From Novosphingobium sp. JCM 18896 (GTDB lineage Bacteria > Pseudomonadota > Alphaproteobacteria > Sphingomonadales > Sphingomonadaceae): 64,000 nt of DNA. Within the stretch, counting starts at the first letter, position 1; each line of letters begins with the position of its first letter. Below, in pieces: positions 20,541 to 29,316 of this stretch. The translations under genes were made by a program, and so were the position numbers. A model generated the notes under the pieces. It was not told where the DNA came from. It worked only from the letters and a program-made list of their open reading frames with translations, and made no database searches. The stretch is taken from positions 186,001 to 250,000 of the forward strand of contig NZ_JAPCZF010000004.1 of assembly GCF_025938095.1 (NCBI RefSeq), written 5' to 3'.

Positions 20541-22415
20541 ATGCATTGCAGATCGGGAATGGCGACTAGGATCATCAGGCTGGCCGCTCTGACATCGGCC
20601 CTGGCGCTCGCTGTGGCGGGCGCCCAGGTCGGTGCCCAGGGCGTGCCGCAGCGTTCGACCACGCCGGGCGGCGTGCTGCCCCGCGCGACCGGACTGCCGC
20701 AGGTGTCGCAGCCCGTGGTGCAGGCGATCCCGAGCAGCGACGGCATGACGCTCAACGACGCGCTCGGCCGTCTGGCGCGCGATCCGCGCGATGTCGGCGC
20801 GCTGATCGACGCGGGCAATGCCGCGCTGGTCATGGGCGACGTCGATGCCGCGACGGGTTTCTTCCGTCGCGCCGATCAGGTCGCGCCGGGCAATCCGCGG
20901 GTCAAGGCGGGGCTGGCCGGGGCGATGGTGCGCAACGGCGATCCCTTCGGCGCGATTCCGCTGTTCGATCAGGCCGAGGCGGCGGGTGCGCTCGACAGCT
21001 CGCTCGCGGCCGACCGCGGTCTCGCCTACGACCTCGTCGGCGACAATGCCACGGCGCAGCGTTACTATCGCCAGTCGCTGGCGCGCATGCCCAGCGAGGA
21101 AGGTACGCGGCGCATGGCGCTGAGCCAGGCCATCGCCGGCGACAAGCAGGGCGCCGAAACCACGCTTGCGCCGCTGCTCCAGGCGCGCAACCTGGCGGCT
21201 TGGCGCACGCGCGCCTTTGCCCTGGCCATCGTCGGCCAGACCGAGGAGGCGGTGAGCGTCGCCAATTCGGTGCTGCCGGCCGAGCTCGCTTCGGGAATTG
21301 CCCCCTATCTGCGGTACATGCCGCGGCTGACCCGTGCGCAGCAGGCGGCCGCCGCGAACTTCGGCGCTTTCCCGCGCGCCTCCGAAATCGGTCGTGACGA
21401 TCCGCGCGTGGCGCAATATGCGCCGAAGGCGCCGGCGATCGCCGCGGTCGACGCGGCGCTGACCCCCAAGGGGCAGCCGCTGGGGCGCAAGGTTCGTTCG
21501 CGCGACCGCAATCGCAACAGCCGCAGCACGCAGGTGGCCGCGGCGCCGCCCGATCTGCAGCCGACTCGCGAGGTCGCGGCTGCTGCCGCTGCGGTTCCAG
21601 CGCCGACGCGCGTTGCTGCCGCCGCTCCGACCCGGGCTGCGCGCACGCCTAGCTCGGCGCCGGCGCCTGCTCCGGCGCGTCCCACACCGACCCCGACGCC
21701 CGTTCCGCAGGCTGTGCGCACGCCGACGCCAGCACCCGCGCCGATGTCGACGCCGCCGCGTACGGCTGCGGTTGCCGGGGTGCTGCCGGTGGCGCCGGGC
21801 TTCAATCTCGTGCCGAGCACGCCGCCGTCGGTGCCGCCAGCTGCATCGTCCCCGACTCCGTTGCCTGCTGCAGCCGCTCCCACGCCGGCCCCCGCGGCAG
21901 TGATCGCACAGATTCCGACAACGGTGCCGGCGCCTGTTCCTGCACCAACGCCGGCTCCCGCTGCGCCGCCACCGGTGCGCAGCCTGTCCGACGCCTTCGC
22001 CGATTTCGCCCGGCCGAGCATCGACGTGACGCCGACGGCCGGCGCGGTCGACCTGCGCCGGATCAAGCCGGCGCGGCCCGAGCCGAAGAAACCGCCCGAG
22101 CCGCCCAAGCCCAGCCACCCGAGCCGCATCTGGGTTCAGGTCGCCACGGGCCGTGACAAGGCCGCGCTCGGCTTCGACTGGCGACGCATGATCCGCGAGA
22201 ATGCCGAGGTGTTCCGCGGCAAGGCGGCGATGATCAGCGCCTGGGGGCAGACCAACCGCTTGCTCACCGGACCGTTCCAGAGCGAAGCCGCGGCGAACGC
22301 CTTCATTGGACAGTTGCGCCGAGCCGATGTAGAGGGCGCCTTCGTCTGGACCAGCCCCGCGGGGCAGGTCGTCGATGCCTTGCCGATGGCGACGACAACG
22401 CCGCCGCGGCGTTGA
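20541..22415 (+). CDS. Exported TPR and SPOR domain protein
   Basis: About 624 residues. A signal peptide is followed by a region with TPR-like helical repeats (about 70-260), a low-complexity Pro/Ala/Thr-rich stretch (about 335-520) and a C-terminal SPOR domain (about 528-610, with GPFQSEAAANAFIGQL). SPOR domains bind denuded septal glycans, so a periplasmic role at the division site is likely, which fits its position just after ftsZ. The start is uncertain: ATG 20541 and ATG 20559 both precede the signal sequence, and neither has a strong ribosome site. The frame reaching back to 20430 is inside ftsZ. Confidence 0.8.
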   Translation: MHCRSGMATRIIRLAALTSALALAVAGAQVGAQGVPQRSTTPGGVLPRATGLPQVSQPVVQAIPSSDGMTLNDALGRLARDPRDVGALIDAGNAALVMGDVDAATGFFRRADQVAPGNPRVKAGLAGAMVRNGDPFGAIPLFDQAEAAGALDSSLAADRGLAYDLVGDNATAQRYYRQSLARMPSEEGTRRMALSQAIAGDKQGAETTLAPLLQARNLAAWRTRAFALAIVGQTEEAVSVANSVLPAELASGIAPYLRYMPRLTRAQQAAAANFGAFPRASEIGRDDPRVAQYAPKAPAIAAVDAALTPKGQPLGRKVRSRDRNRNSRSTQVAAAPPDLQPTREVAAAAAAVPAPTRVAAAAPTRAARTPSSAPAPAPARPTPTPTPVPQAVRTPTPAPAPMSTPPRTAAVAGVLPVAPGFNLVPSTPPSVPPAASSPTPLPAAAAPTPAPAAVIAQIPTTVPAPVPAPTPAPAAPPPVRSLSDAFADFARPSIDVTPTAGAVDLRRIKPARPEPKKPPEPPKPSHPSRIWVQVATGRDKAALGFDWRRMIRENAEVFRGKAAMISAWGQTNRLLTGPFQSEAAANAFIGQLRRADVEGAFVWTSPAGQVVDALPMATTTPPRR

Positions 22416-22459
22416 TGGACGGCGACGGCGATCCCTGCACCGCGGCGCCAAAGGTTAAT

Positions 22460-22479
22460 TTGTCCACACTTTGTGCACA
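22460..22479 (+). promoter_or_regulatory. Pair of DnaA-box-like 9-mers upstream of the YbjN gene
   Basis: TTGTCCACA (22460-22468) and TTGTGCACA (22471-22479) lie 11 bases apart, about one helical turn. Each differs by one base from TTATNCACA. The first is the same 9-mer found inverted in the ftsZ upstream region, and in both places AAGGTTAA is next to it. DnaA binding is inference. Confidence 0.35.
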
Positions 22480-22580
22480 GAGTTGTGGAGTTTTGCGCAG
22501 GCGAGATCGGCGGTTCCATTGTGCGCCGGGCAGGGACCGAAGCATCCAACCGGCATGACGATAAGGGTTGCACGCAAGCT

Positions 22581-23087
22581 ATGCGAACGGATCAGGACAT
22601 CATGAACCGGGACGAAGACGCCGCACCGGTCGACATGCTCGCCTCGCTGTTCGAAGCGCGCGGCTGGCAGTACGAATTCGTCAGCGAAGACGAGATCACC
22701 GGCGAGGTGCAGGGCGCCTGGGCGAACTATCAGCTCCAGGCGATCTGGCGGCCCGAGGATCACGTCCTGCAGATCCTCTGCCTGCCCGACATCCGCATGA
22801 CCGACGAGAAGCGCGCGGCGGTCTACGAGGTTCTGACCCTGATCAACGAGCAGCTCTGGCTCGGCCATTTCGACGTCTGGTCGAACGGCGGCGTGCTGCT
22901 CTACCGTCATGGCCTGATGCTCGGTGACGAGGGGCTGCTGAGCCCGAGCCAGGCACAGGTCGCGATCGAGACCGCGATCGAGGAATGCGATCGCTTCTAC
23001 CCGGTGTTCCAGTTCATCCTCTGGGGCGACAAGACCCCGGCCGAGGCGCTGGCATCGGCCATGGTCGACGCGGTCGGCGAGGCTTAG
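22581..23087 (+). CDS. YbjN-domain protein
   Basis: This 168-residue acidic soluble protein has the alpha/beta fold pattern of the YbjN family, which resembles type III secretion chaperones, for example YQLQAIWRPEDHVLQI and INEQLWLGHFDVW. The family is widespread in alphaproteobacteria, next to proC, as here; its biochemical role is not established. ATG 22581 is my choice, and ATG 22602 is an alternative. The gene is followed by a palindromic repeat and then proC on the same strand. Confidence 0.75.
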   Translation: MRTDQDIMNRDEDAAPVDMLASLFEARGWQYEFVSEDEITGEVQGAWANYQLQAIWRPEDHVLQILCLPDIRMTDEKRAAVYEVLTLINEQLWLGHFDVWSNGGVLLYRHGLMLGDEGLLSPSQAQVAIETAIEECDRFYPVFQFILWGDKTPAEALASAMVDAVGEA

Positions 23088-23097
23088 GCCGGTTTGA

Positions 23098-23241
23098 TCC
23101 TCCCCGGAACGGGGAGGGGGACCGCTCGCGTAGCGAGTGGTGGAGGGGGCTCTCGACGATCACCTCCTTGCGATGTAGCGCCGGTCCGATATCCCCCTCC
23201 ACCACGCTTCGCGTGGTCCCCCTCCCCGTTCCGGGGAGGAT
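23098..23241. repeat. Long intergenic palindrome, family C
   Basis: The outer arms (23098-23149 and 23193-23241) are inverted copies, beginning ATCCTCCCCGGAACGGGGAG and ending with its reverse complement. Each arm contains its own small hairpin (CTCGC-GCGAG type on the left, CACGC-GCGTG type on the right). The whole could form one cruciform with two nubs. Highly similar GGAGGGGG/CCCCCTCC elements are common in sphingomonad genomes from what I know. Confidence 0.75.
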
Positions 23242-23259
23242 GAATGCCGGAGATCACAG

Positions 23260-24057
23260 ATGCTCGACACAATCCTCATCATCGGCTGCGGCAACATGGG
23301 CGGCGCCATGCTCGCGGGCTGGCTCGCCAGCGGCATCGCGCCTTCGCGCTTCACCGTGGTCGACCCCGTGCTGGCCGAGGCGCCGCAGGGCGTGACCCTG
23401 CTGCGCGACCTGCCGCAGGGCGCGCGTTTCGATCTGGTGATGCTCGGGATCAAGCCGCAGATGCTCGCCGATCTGGCGCCGACGATCGCCCCCTTCGTCG
23501 GAGCGGAAACGACTCTGCTGTCGATCCTCGCGGGTGCCGAAGTGGCGACGCTGGCCAGACTGTTCCCCGAGGCCGGCGGCCGTGTGCGGATCATGCCGAA
23601 CCTGTCGGCGGCGATCGGCAAGTCGCCGATCGCGCTGGCCACGCAGGATCTCGACGCGGATCGGCAGGCCGCGGTCACCGCGCTGATGGACCCGCTGGGT
23701 ACGCCCGAATGGCTGCCCGAGGAGCAGTTCGACATCGTCACCGCGCTCGCGGGCTCGGGGCCGGCCTTCGTCTATCGTTTCATCGACGCGCTGGCCGCGG
23801 GGGCGACCGCGCTGGGGCTCGATGCGGGCCAGGCGCAGCGACTGGCGCTGGCCACGGTCGAGGGGGCCTCGCTGCTCGCGGCCGCTTCCGAGCATTCGCC
23901 CGGCGAACTCGCGCGCCGCGTCGCCAGCCCGGGCGGTACCACCCAGGCGGGGCTCGACGTGCTCGATGCCGATGGTGCCCTGGCGAAGCTCGCGCAGGCG
24001 ACGCTCAAGGCCGCGGCCGATCGCAATGCCGAGATGGCCAAGGCGATCTGCGGCTGA
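23260..24057 (+). CDS. proC: Pyrroline-5-carboxylate reductase
   Basis: ProC carries out the last step of proline synthesis, reducing pyrroline-5-carboxylate with NAD(P)H. The 265-residue product has the Rossmann motif IIGCGNMGGAM at the N-terminus and the C-terminal signature ALAGSGPAFVYRFIDAL with SPGGTTQAGL. It shares the pathway with proB at 27253, though the two are separated by five genes. The start at ATG 23260 follows the palindromic repeat closely, so any promoter must lie in or before that repeat. Confidence 0.95.
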   Translation: MLDTILIIGCGNMGGAMLAGWLASGIAPSRFTVVDPVLAEAPQGVTLLRDLPQGARFDLVMLGIKPQMLADLAPTIAPFVGAETTLLSILAGAEVATLARLFPEAGGRVRIMPNLSAAIGKSPIALATQDLDADRQAAVTALMDPLGTPEWLPEEQFDIVTALAGSGPAFVYRFIDALAAGATALGLDAGQAQRLALATVEGASLLAAASEHSPGELARRVASPGGTTQAGLDVLDADGALAKLAQATLKAAADRNAEMAKAICG

Positions 24058-24186
24058 GTTGCACCGTTCCGGCAACAAAATGTTACAAATTCGGCAGGAC
24101 CGGTTTTTCTTGAATGTTTACCCGTAGAGGCCGATATTCTTGAGTACCGGCAATCCGCATCGGGCGGGCCGGAAAAGGAGTTTGCA

Positions 24187-24927
24187 ATGGCCAATTGGAA
24201 CGACCCCCAGCTCGATAGAACGGGCTTCGGAGCGTCTCCGAGCCTGGGTGGGGCAACCCGCGGCGCGACCTACGATCAGGGTCTGCGCAAGCACATGCTT
24301 TCGATTTACAACTACATGGCTTCGGGCGTTTTGCTTTCGGGTATCGTCGCGCTGTTGTTCGCGCGCTCGGGCCTGGCGCTGCAGGTCATGCAGACGCCGC
24401 TGCGCTGGGTTATCGCCTTGGCGCCGCTCGGTTTCGTCTTCGCGATGAGCTTCGGCATCAACAAGATGAAGACCTCGACCCTGCAGGTGCTGTTCTGGCT
24501 CTTCGCAGTGGCCATGGGTCTGTCGATGTCGGCGATCTTCCTGGTCTATACCGGTCCCTCGATCGCGACCGCGTTCTTCGCGGCGGCGGCAGCCTTCGCC
24601 GGTCTCAGCCTCGTGGGTTACACCACCAAGAAGAGCCTGAGTGGCCTCGGCACCTTCATGACGATGGGCCTGATCGGCCTGCTGGTCGCGATGGTCATCA
24701 ACATGATCTGGCCGATGCCGGGTCTGACCGCGGCGATCCCGTTCCTCGGCGTGCTGATCTTCGCGGGCCTCACGGCTTACGATACCCAGCGTCTGAAGCA
24801 GGAATATGCCTATCTCGCGGGTACCGACTTCGCGGGCAAGGCGGTCGTCATGGGCGCGCTGTCGCTGTACCTCGACTTCGTCAACATGTTCCAGTTCCTG
24901 CTCAGCATTCTCGGCAACCGCGACTAA
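24187..24927 (+). CDS. Bax inhibitor-1/YccA family membrane protein
   Basis: This 246-residue protein has seven hydrophobic helices, the layout of the BI-1 (TMBIM) family. Bacterial members such as YccA and YbhL interact with the FtsH protease or act as pH-sensitive calcium leaks; which applies here cannot be told. The last helices carry the conserved acidic residues (LTAYDTQRLK and YLDFVNMFQFLL) typical of the family. AAAGGAG lies just before ATG 24187. A strong intrinsic terminator follows the gene. Confidence 0.9.
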   Translation: MANWNDPQLDRTGFGASPSLGGATRGATYDQGLRKHMLSIYNYMASGVLLSGIVALLFARSGLALQVMQTPLRWVIALAPLGFVFAMSFGINKMKTSTLQVLFWLFAVAMGLSMSAIFLVYTGPSIATAFFAAAAAFAGLSLVGYTTKKSLSGLGTFMTMGLIGLLVAMVINMIWPMPGLTAAIPFLGVLIFAGLTAYDTQRLKQEYAYLAGTDFAGKAVVMGALSLYLDFVNMFQFLLSILGNRD

Positions 24928-24992
24928 GCCTCGCGCGCGCTGGGCGCGGCCTTTCCGCATAGGGGGGCGCATCAGTGAACGGAAAATATCAT

Positions 24993-25030
24993 GCCCGGTG
25001 CGCCATTTGGTCGCACCGGGCATTTTCTTT
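24993..25030 (+). terminator. Rho-independent terminator after the BI-1 family gene
   Basis: GCCCGGTGCG (24993-25002) and its exact complement CGCACCGGGC (25012-25021) form a 10 bp stem with a 9-base loop; flanking AT bases extend it to 12 bp. ATTTTCTTT follows at once. It should end transcription of the 24187 gene. Confidence 0.85.
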
Positions 25031-25060
25031 GCGCGCCCGGGACGCTACGAAGGTGTCCCG

Positions 25061-25786
25061 ATGCGGGAGTGGACGCGAGTGAACCTTTTGAAAATTCGGC
25101 AATACATTGCAGCGGGCGTGTGCCTCGCCGGTATCGCGGCCCTGTCGGCCTGCGGCCCCAAGACCCCCGTCGCTTCCGCGCCGCCGCCGGCGCCGGTCAT
25201 GGTCGTGCCGCCGCAGCCGATGCCGCCGCGCGGCGCCTCGCCGAACCTCGTGCCGCCGCCGATCGACGCCTTCGGCGTGCGCCGTACGGTCAATGCCGGG
25301 ATCTCGACCGCACAGACCACCTGGAACCTGCGCTCGGCCTACAACGTCGCCGCGCTCAACTGCCTCGAGCCGAAGCACGGTCAGATCGTGGTCAACTACC
25401 GCGAGTTCCTCAAGGTCCAGGCCAAGAAGCTCACCGCGGTCAACAAGCTCGTCGATCAGGAGTTCAAGGCTAAGCACGGCACGCGCTTCATCCCGCCGCG
25501 CGAGGCCTACATGACCCAGGTCTACAACTACTTCGCGCTGCCGCCGACGCTGTCGTCGTTCTGCGACGCGGCCCTGGCGATGAGCACCGAGGCGGCGACC
25601 GTGAAGTCGGCCGATCTCGACGGCTTCGCCGCGCGCAGCCTGCCTTCGCTCGAACGCGTGTTCCTCGAATTCTACCGCAGCTACGACCAGTACCGCACCG
25701 ACCTGGGGGCGTGGCAGGCCAAGTATACGGCGTCGCAGCCGATCGCGGTCGCGGTTCCTGGCGCGCCGCAGGTGCAGGCCCAATAA
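25061..25786 (+). CDS. Putative outer- or inner-membrane lipoprotein, unknown function
   Basis: This 241-residue protein begins with a basic, then hydrophobic segment ending in a lipobox (LSAC, cysteine at about residue 31), so it is probably a lipoprotein. A Pro-rich linker (about 40-70) leads to a helical domain of about 160 residues with few recognisable motifs. GTG 25079 is an alternative start that still leaves a full signal peptide. It lies right after a terminator and before tRNA-Ala, so it probably has its own promoter. I do not recognise the domain. Confidence 0.7.
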   Translation: MREWTRVNLLKIRQYIAAGVCLAGIAALSACGPKTPVASAPPPAPVMVVPPQPMPPRGASPNLVPPPIDAFGVRRTVNAGISTAQTTWNLRSAYNVAALNCLEPKHGQIVVNYREFLKVQAKKLTAVNKLVDQEFKAKHGTRFIPPREAYMTQVYNYFALPPTLSSFCDAALAMSTEAATVKSADLDGFAARSLPSLERVFLEFYRSYDQYRTDLGAWQAKYTASQPIAVAVPGAPQVQAQ

Positions 25787-25899
25787 GCACGAGGCGGGTA
25801 ACTTCGCCCGTCTGCAACTTTGCTCTTTCAAGGGCGGTACCTCTTCGCTAAGGGGACCGCTCCGCGGATGGCCTCGGCCGCCCGCGATCGCACTGGAAC

Positions 25900-25975
<76 letters not shown>

Positions 25976-26007
25976 GTGGCGATAGAGCTCGACCCTCCGC
26001 GCAGCAT

Positions 26008-26078
26008 CCTTCGACAAGCTCAGGATGAGCGGGGTGGGTCTATTCCCCTAGACCCGCTCAGCCTGAGCTTGTCGAAGG
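26008..26078. repeat. Intergenic palindrome, family D
   Basis: The 17-base arms CCTTCGACAAGCTCAGG (26008-26024) and its exact complement (26062-26078) flank an inner inverted pair, TGAGCGGG and its partner. The element lies between tRNA-Ala and obgE. The motif CTTCGACAAGCTCAGG is a widespread repeat in this bacterial group from what I know. Confidence 0.75.
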
Positions 26079-26119
26079 CCCCGCGCGACAATCGCGCCAC
26101 AATCGGCTAGCGTGACCCA

Positions 26120-27172
26120 ATGCATTTTCTCGACCAAGCCAAGATCTTCATCCGCTCGGGCGCCGGCGGCCCCGGTGCGGTCGCCTTTCGGCGCGAGAAG
26201 TACGTCGAATACGGCGGGCCTAACGGCGGCAACGGCGGCAAGGGCGGCGACATCATTTTCGAAGCCGTGCCCGGCCTCAACACCCTGATCGACTTCCGCT
26301 ACAAGCAGCACTTCAAGGCGCCGCGCGGCGGTGGCGGCGCGGGTTCGAACCGTACGGGCGCGGGCGGTGAGGATCTGGTGATCAAGGTGCCGATCGGCAC
26401 CCAGGTGCTCGACGACGACCAGGAGACCGTGCTCGCCGACATGACCGAGCCGGGCCAGCGCGTCGTCCTGCTCGAAGGCGGCATCGGCGGTCGCGGCAAC
26501 GCCAGCTACAAGACCTCGACCAACCGCGCGCCGCGCCAGCACCAGCCGGGCATGCCGGCCGAGGAAATGTACGTCTGGTTGCGGCTCAAGCTGCTCGCCG
26601 ATGCGGGCCTCGTCGGGCTGCCCAATGCCGGCAAGTCGACCTTCATCAACCAGATCTCGAACACCAAGGCCAAGGTCGGCGACTATGCCTTCACCACCTT
26701 GCGTCCGCAGCTCGGCGTGGTCGCACATCGCAACCGCGAGTTCGTGCTCGCCGACATCCCCGGCCTGATCGCCGGCGCCGCCGACGGCGCGGGCATCGGC
26801 GACCGTTTCCTCGGCCACATCGAACGCTGCCGTGTGCTGATCCACCTGATCGACATCAACGGCACCGATCCGGCCGAGGCGCTGCAGGTCATCGAGGAAG
26901 AGCTCGAAGCCTACGGCAACGGGCTCGAGGACAAGCCGCGGCTGATCGCGCTCAACAAGATCGACACGGTCGATGCCGAGCTGGTCAAGGCCTTCACCGC
27001 CGAACTCAAGGCGGCGGGCGCCAAGCGGGTGTTCCCGATCTCTGGCGCGAGCGGCAAGGGCATGGGCAAGTTGCTCGATGCTGTGATCGGCCATCTGCCC
27101 GCCGCGACCGCGACCGAACGCCCCGACGGCGAGCGGGAAGAGGCCGACGACAAGCCCTGGTCGCCGATCTGA
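26120..27172 (+). CDS. obgE: ObgE/CgtA ribosome-assembly GTPase
   Basis: The 350-residue product has the Gly-rich Obg domain (1-160) followed by the GTPase domain with G1 GLPNAGKST (166-174), the G3 DIPGLI motif and G4 NKID. Obg proteins help assemble the large ribosomal subunit and link growth to stress signalling; they are essential. The usual upstream neighbours rplU and rpmA are absent here; instead tRNA-Ala and a palindrome precede it. It ends in an acidic tail. Confidence 0.96.
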   Translation: MHFLDQAKIFIRSGAGGPGAVAFRREKYVEYGGPNGGNGGKGGDIIFEAVPGLNTLIDFRYKQHFKAPRGGGGAGSNRTGAGGEDLVIKVPIGTQVLDDDQETVLADMTEPGQRVVLLEGGIGGRGNASYKTSTNRAPRQHQPGMPAEEMYVWLRLKLLADAGLVGLPNAGKSTFINQISNTKAKVGDYAFTTLRPQLGVVAHRNREFVLADIPGLIAGAADGAGIGDRFLGHIERCRVLIHLIDINGTDPAEALQVIEEELEAYGNGLEDKPRLIALNKIDTVDAELVKAFTAELKAAGAKRVFPISGASGKGMGKLLDAVIGHLPAATATERPDGEREEADDKPWSPI

Positions 27173-27252
27173 AAATCTCGATCTGACAGGCCGAGTCCCC
27201 GGTGCGACGAAACCGGTTCTAATTGTGACGATCCCTCGCTAAGTCCCGCGCC

Positions 27253-28383
27253 ATGTCGATTGCCCGCCTTTCCGATCTAGCCGACAAGACGGCCTGCCCG
27301 CGCCTCGTGGTGAAGGTCGGCTCGTCGCTGCTCGTCGGCCGCGAGGGGCTGCGCCGCGCCTGGGTCGAAGGCCTGGTTGCCGAGATCGCCGCGGCGCGGG
27401 CGAGGGGCCAGGACGTCATCGTCGTCTCCTCGGGCGCGATCGCGCTGGGCGCTGCGACCCTGGGGCTGGAGAAGGGTGGACGCGGCAGCCTTGCCGACGC
27501 CCAGGCCGCGGCTGCGGTGGGTCAGATCGCACTGTCGGGGCTCTGGGCCGAACTGCTCGGCCGTCACGGCCTCACCGCCGCGCAGCTGCTGCTGACGCTC
27601 GAGGATCTCGAGGATCGCCGTCGCTACCTCAACGCCACGGCCACGCTGACGCGGTTGCTCGACGCCGGCGCCGTGCCGGTGATCAACGAGAACGATTCCG
27701 TCGCGACGCAGGAAATCCGCTTCGGCGACAACGATCGCCTGGCGGCGCGCGTCGCCCAGGCCGCTCGCGCCAGCGCGGTGCTGCTGCTGTCCGACGTCGA
27801 CGGGCTCTACGATCGCAATCCCAAGGAACCCGGCGCCAAGCTGCTGCCCGAGGTCCACGGCGTCACTTCCGAGATCCATGCGATGGCCACCGGCGATTCC
27901 GCCTCGGGGCTCGGTTCGGGCGGCATGACCTCGAAGCTGCAGGCGGCCGAGATCGCCGAACTCGCGGGCATTTCGCTGGCGATTGCCAATGGCACCTACG
28001 ACACGCCGATCGCGCGCGCCGTGGATCAGGGCATCGGCACCTTGTTCACGCCGCGGCGCAAGGCCGGCGCGCGCAAGGCCTGGCTCGGCGGGCGGCTGCG
28101 GCTGCGCGGTTCGCTGACGGTCGATGCCGGCGCCGCCCAGGCGCTGGGCAAGGGTTCGAGCCTGCTCGCCAAGGGCGTGACCCAAGTCGAAGGCGTGTTT
28201 CAGCGCGGTGACGCCATCGCCATCCGCGACGGCGAGGGGCGGACGCTGGCGCACGGCCTGTCCGAATACGACGCGATCGAATGCAGCCGGCTGATCGGCA
28301 CCCATTCGAGCGAGCAGGAGACGATCCTCGGCTATTCGCCGCGCTCGTCGGTCGTGCACCGGGATCAGCTGATCCTGCTATGA
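27253..28383 (+). CDS. proB: Glutamate 5-kinase
   Basis: ProB phosphorylates glutamate, the first and feedback-inhibited step of proline synthesis. The 376-residue product has the amino-acid kinase domain (KVGSSLLV near residue 18, NENDSVAT, and SGLGSGGMTSKL) and a C-terminal PUA domain (about 280-365), the usual full-length form. The usual partner proA is not in the window. Its stop overlaps the start of the following epimerase gene (ATGA at 28380). Confidence 0.95.
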   Translation: MSIARLSDLADKTACPRLVVKVGSSLLVGREGLRRAWVEGLVAEIAAARARGQDVIVVSSGAIALGAATLGLEKGGRGSLADAQAAAAVGQIALSGLWAELLGRHGLTAAQLLLTLEDLEDRRRYLNATATLTRLLDAGAVPVINENDSVATQEIRFGDNDRLAARVAQAARASAVLLLSDVDGLYDRNPKEPGAKLLPEVHGVTSEIHAMATGDSASGLGSGGMTSKLQAAEIAELAGISLAIANGTYDTPIARAVDQGIGTLFTPRRKAGARKAWLGGRLRLRGSLTVDAGAAQALGKGSSLLAKGVTQVEGVFQRGDAIAIRDGEGRTLAHGLSEYDAIECSRLIGTHSSEQETILGYSPRSSVVHRDQLILL

Positions 28384-29288
28384 CTATCGCCGTCACCGGT
28401 GGCACGGGTTTCGTTGGCCAGGCATTGATCGAGCAGGCGCGGGCGCAGGGCGTCGTCGTCCAGGCGCTGGCGCGCAAGCCGCAGGAGCGACGCAACGGCG
28501 TCGACTGGATTAAGGGTGATCTCGGCGATCGCCGCGCGCTGGCCAAGCTGGTCGAGGGTGTCGAGGCGGTGATCCACGTCGCCGGCCTCACCACCGCGCA
28601 CAGCCCGGCCGAGTTCGAGGAAGCCAATGTGGCGGGGACGCTCGCGGTGATCGAGGCTGCGCATGCGGCGGGCGTGCAGCGGCTGATCTTCGTCTCGTCG
28701 CTGTCGGCGCGCGAACCCGGGCTTTCGGCCTACGGCGCCTCGAAGGCGCGCGCCGAGCGCGTGGTCAAGGCCTCGGGTCTCGACTGGACGATCGTGCGCC
28801 CGCCGACCGTCTACGGCCCGCGCGACAAGGACGTGTTCGAGCTGTTCCGTTCGGCCAAGTGGGGGGTGATCCCGACGCCGAAGGAAGGGCGCTCGTCGTT
28901 GATCCACGTCGACGACCTCGCGCGGCTGCTGCTGGCGCTGGTGCCCGGCGGCGAGGGCGTCTCGCACATGAATTTCGAGCCCGATGACGGCAAGCGCGGC
29001 GGTTGGAGCCATTACGAACTCGCGCGGATGATCGGCTGGTCCGTCGGCCGCCGGCCCAAGGTGCTCGGCCTGTCGAAGCGGACGATGGAATGGGCGGCCA
29101 AGGCCGACCGCATGCTGCGCGGGGCCAAGGCCAAGCTCACGCTCGACCGCGTCGGCTACATGACCCATCCCGACTGGGTGGTCAGCCTCGGTGCGCGCGT
29201 CCCCGCCGCGCTCTGGCGCCCGCGCGTGGAGACGCGCGAGGGCATGAAAGCCACCGCGCAGTGGTATCGCAAGGAAGGCTGGCTCTAG
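28380..29288 (+). CDS. NAD-dependent epimerase/dehydratase family protein
   Basis: This 302-residue extended SDR protein opens with the nucleotide motif GGTGFVGQ (7-14). The active-site tyrosine and lysine are in YGASKARAE rather than the strict YxxxK followed by Pro/Glu pattern of sugar epimerases. Distant relatives include the NDUFA9-like and ubiquinone-accessory NAD(P)-binding proteins. The substrate cannot be inferred. The overlap with proB (ATGA) implies co-expression, although no metabolic link to proline is evident. The frame reaching back to 28281 lies in proB. Confidence 0.8.
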   Translation: MTIAVTGGTGFVGQALIEQARAQGVVVQALARKPQERRNGVDWIKGDLGDRRALAKLVEGVEAVIHVAGLTTAHSPAEFEEANVAGTLAVIEAAHAAGVQRLIFVSSLSAREPGLSAYGASKARAERVVKASGLDWTIVRPPTVYGPRDKDVFELFRSAKWGVIPTPKEGRSSLIHVDDLARLLLALVPGGEGVSHMNFEPDDGKRGGWSHYELARMIGWSVGRRPKVLGLSKRTMEWAAKADRMLRGAKAKLTLDRVGYMTHPDWVVSLGARVPAALWRPRVETREGMKATAQWYRKEGWL

Positions 29289-29316
29289 CCGGCTTCGGCC
29301 GTGGAAGCGCTTTTGC

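Noticed and set aside
18770..20833. 687-residue open frame on the minus strand across ftsZ
   Set aside because: It is antisense to ftsZ and to the start of the SPOR gene, its composition is that of a GC-rich shadow frame (Arg, Asp, Gly and His-rich), and it shows no motif.
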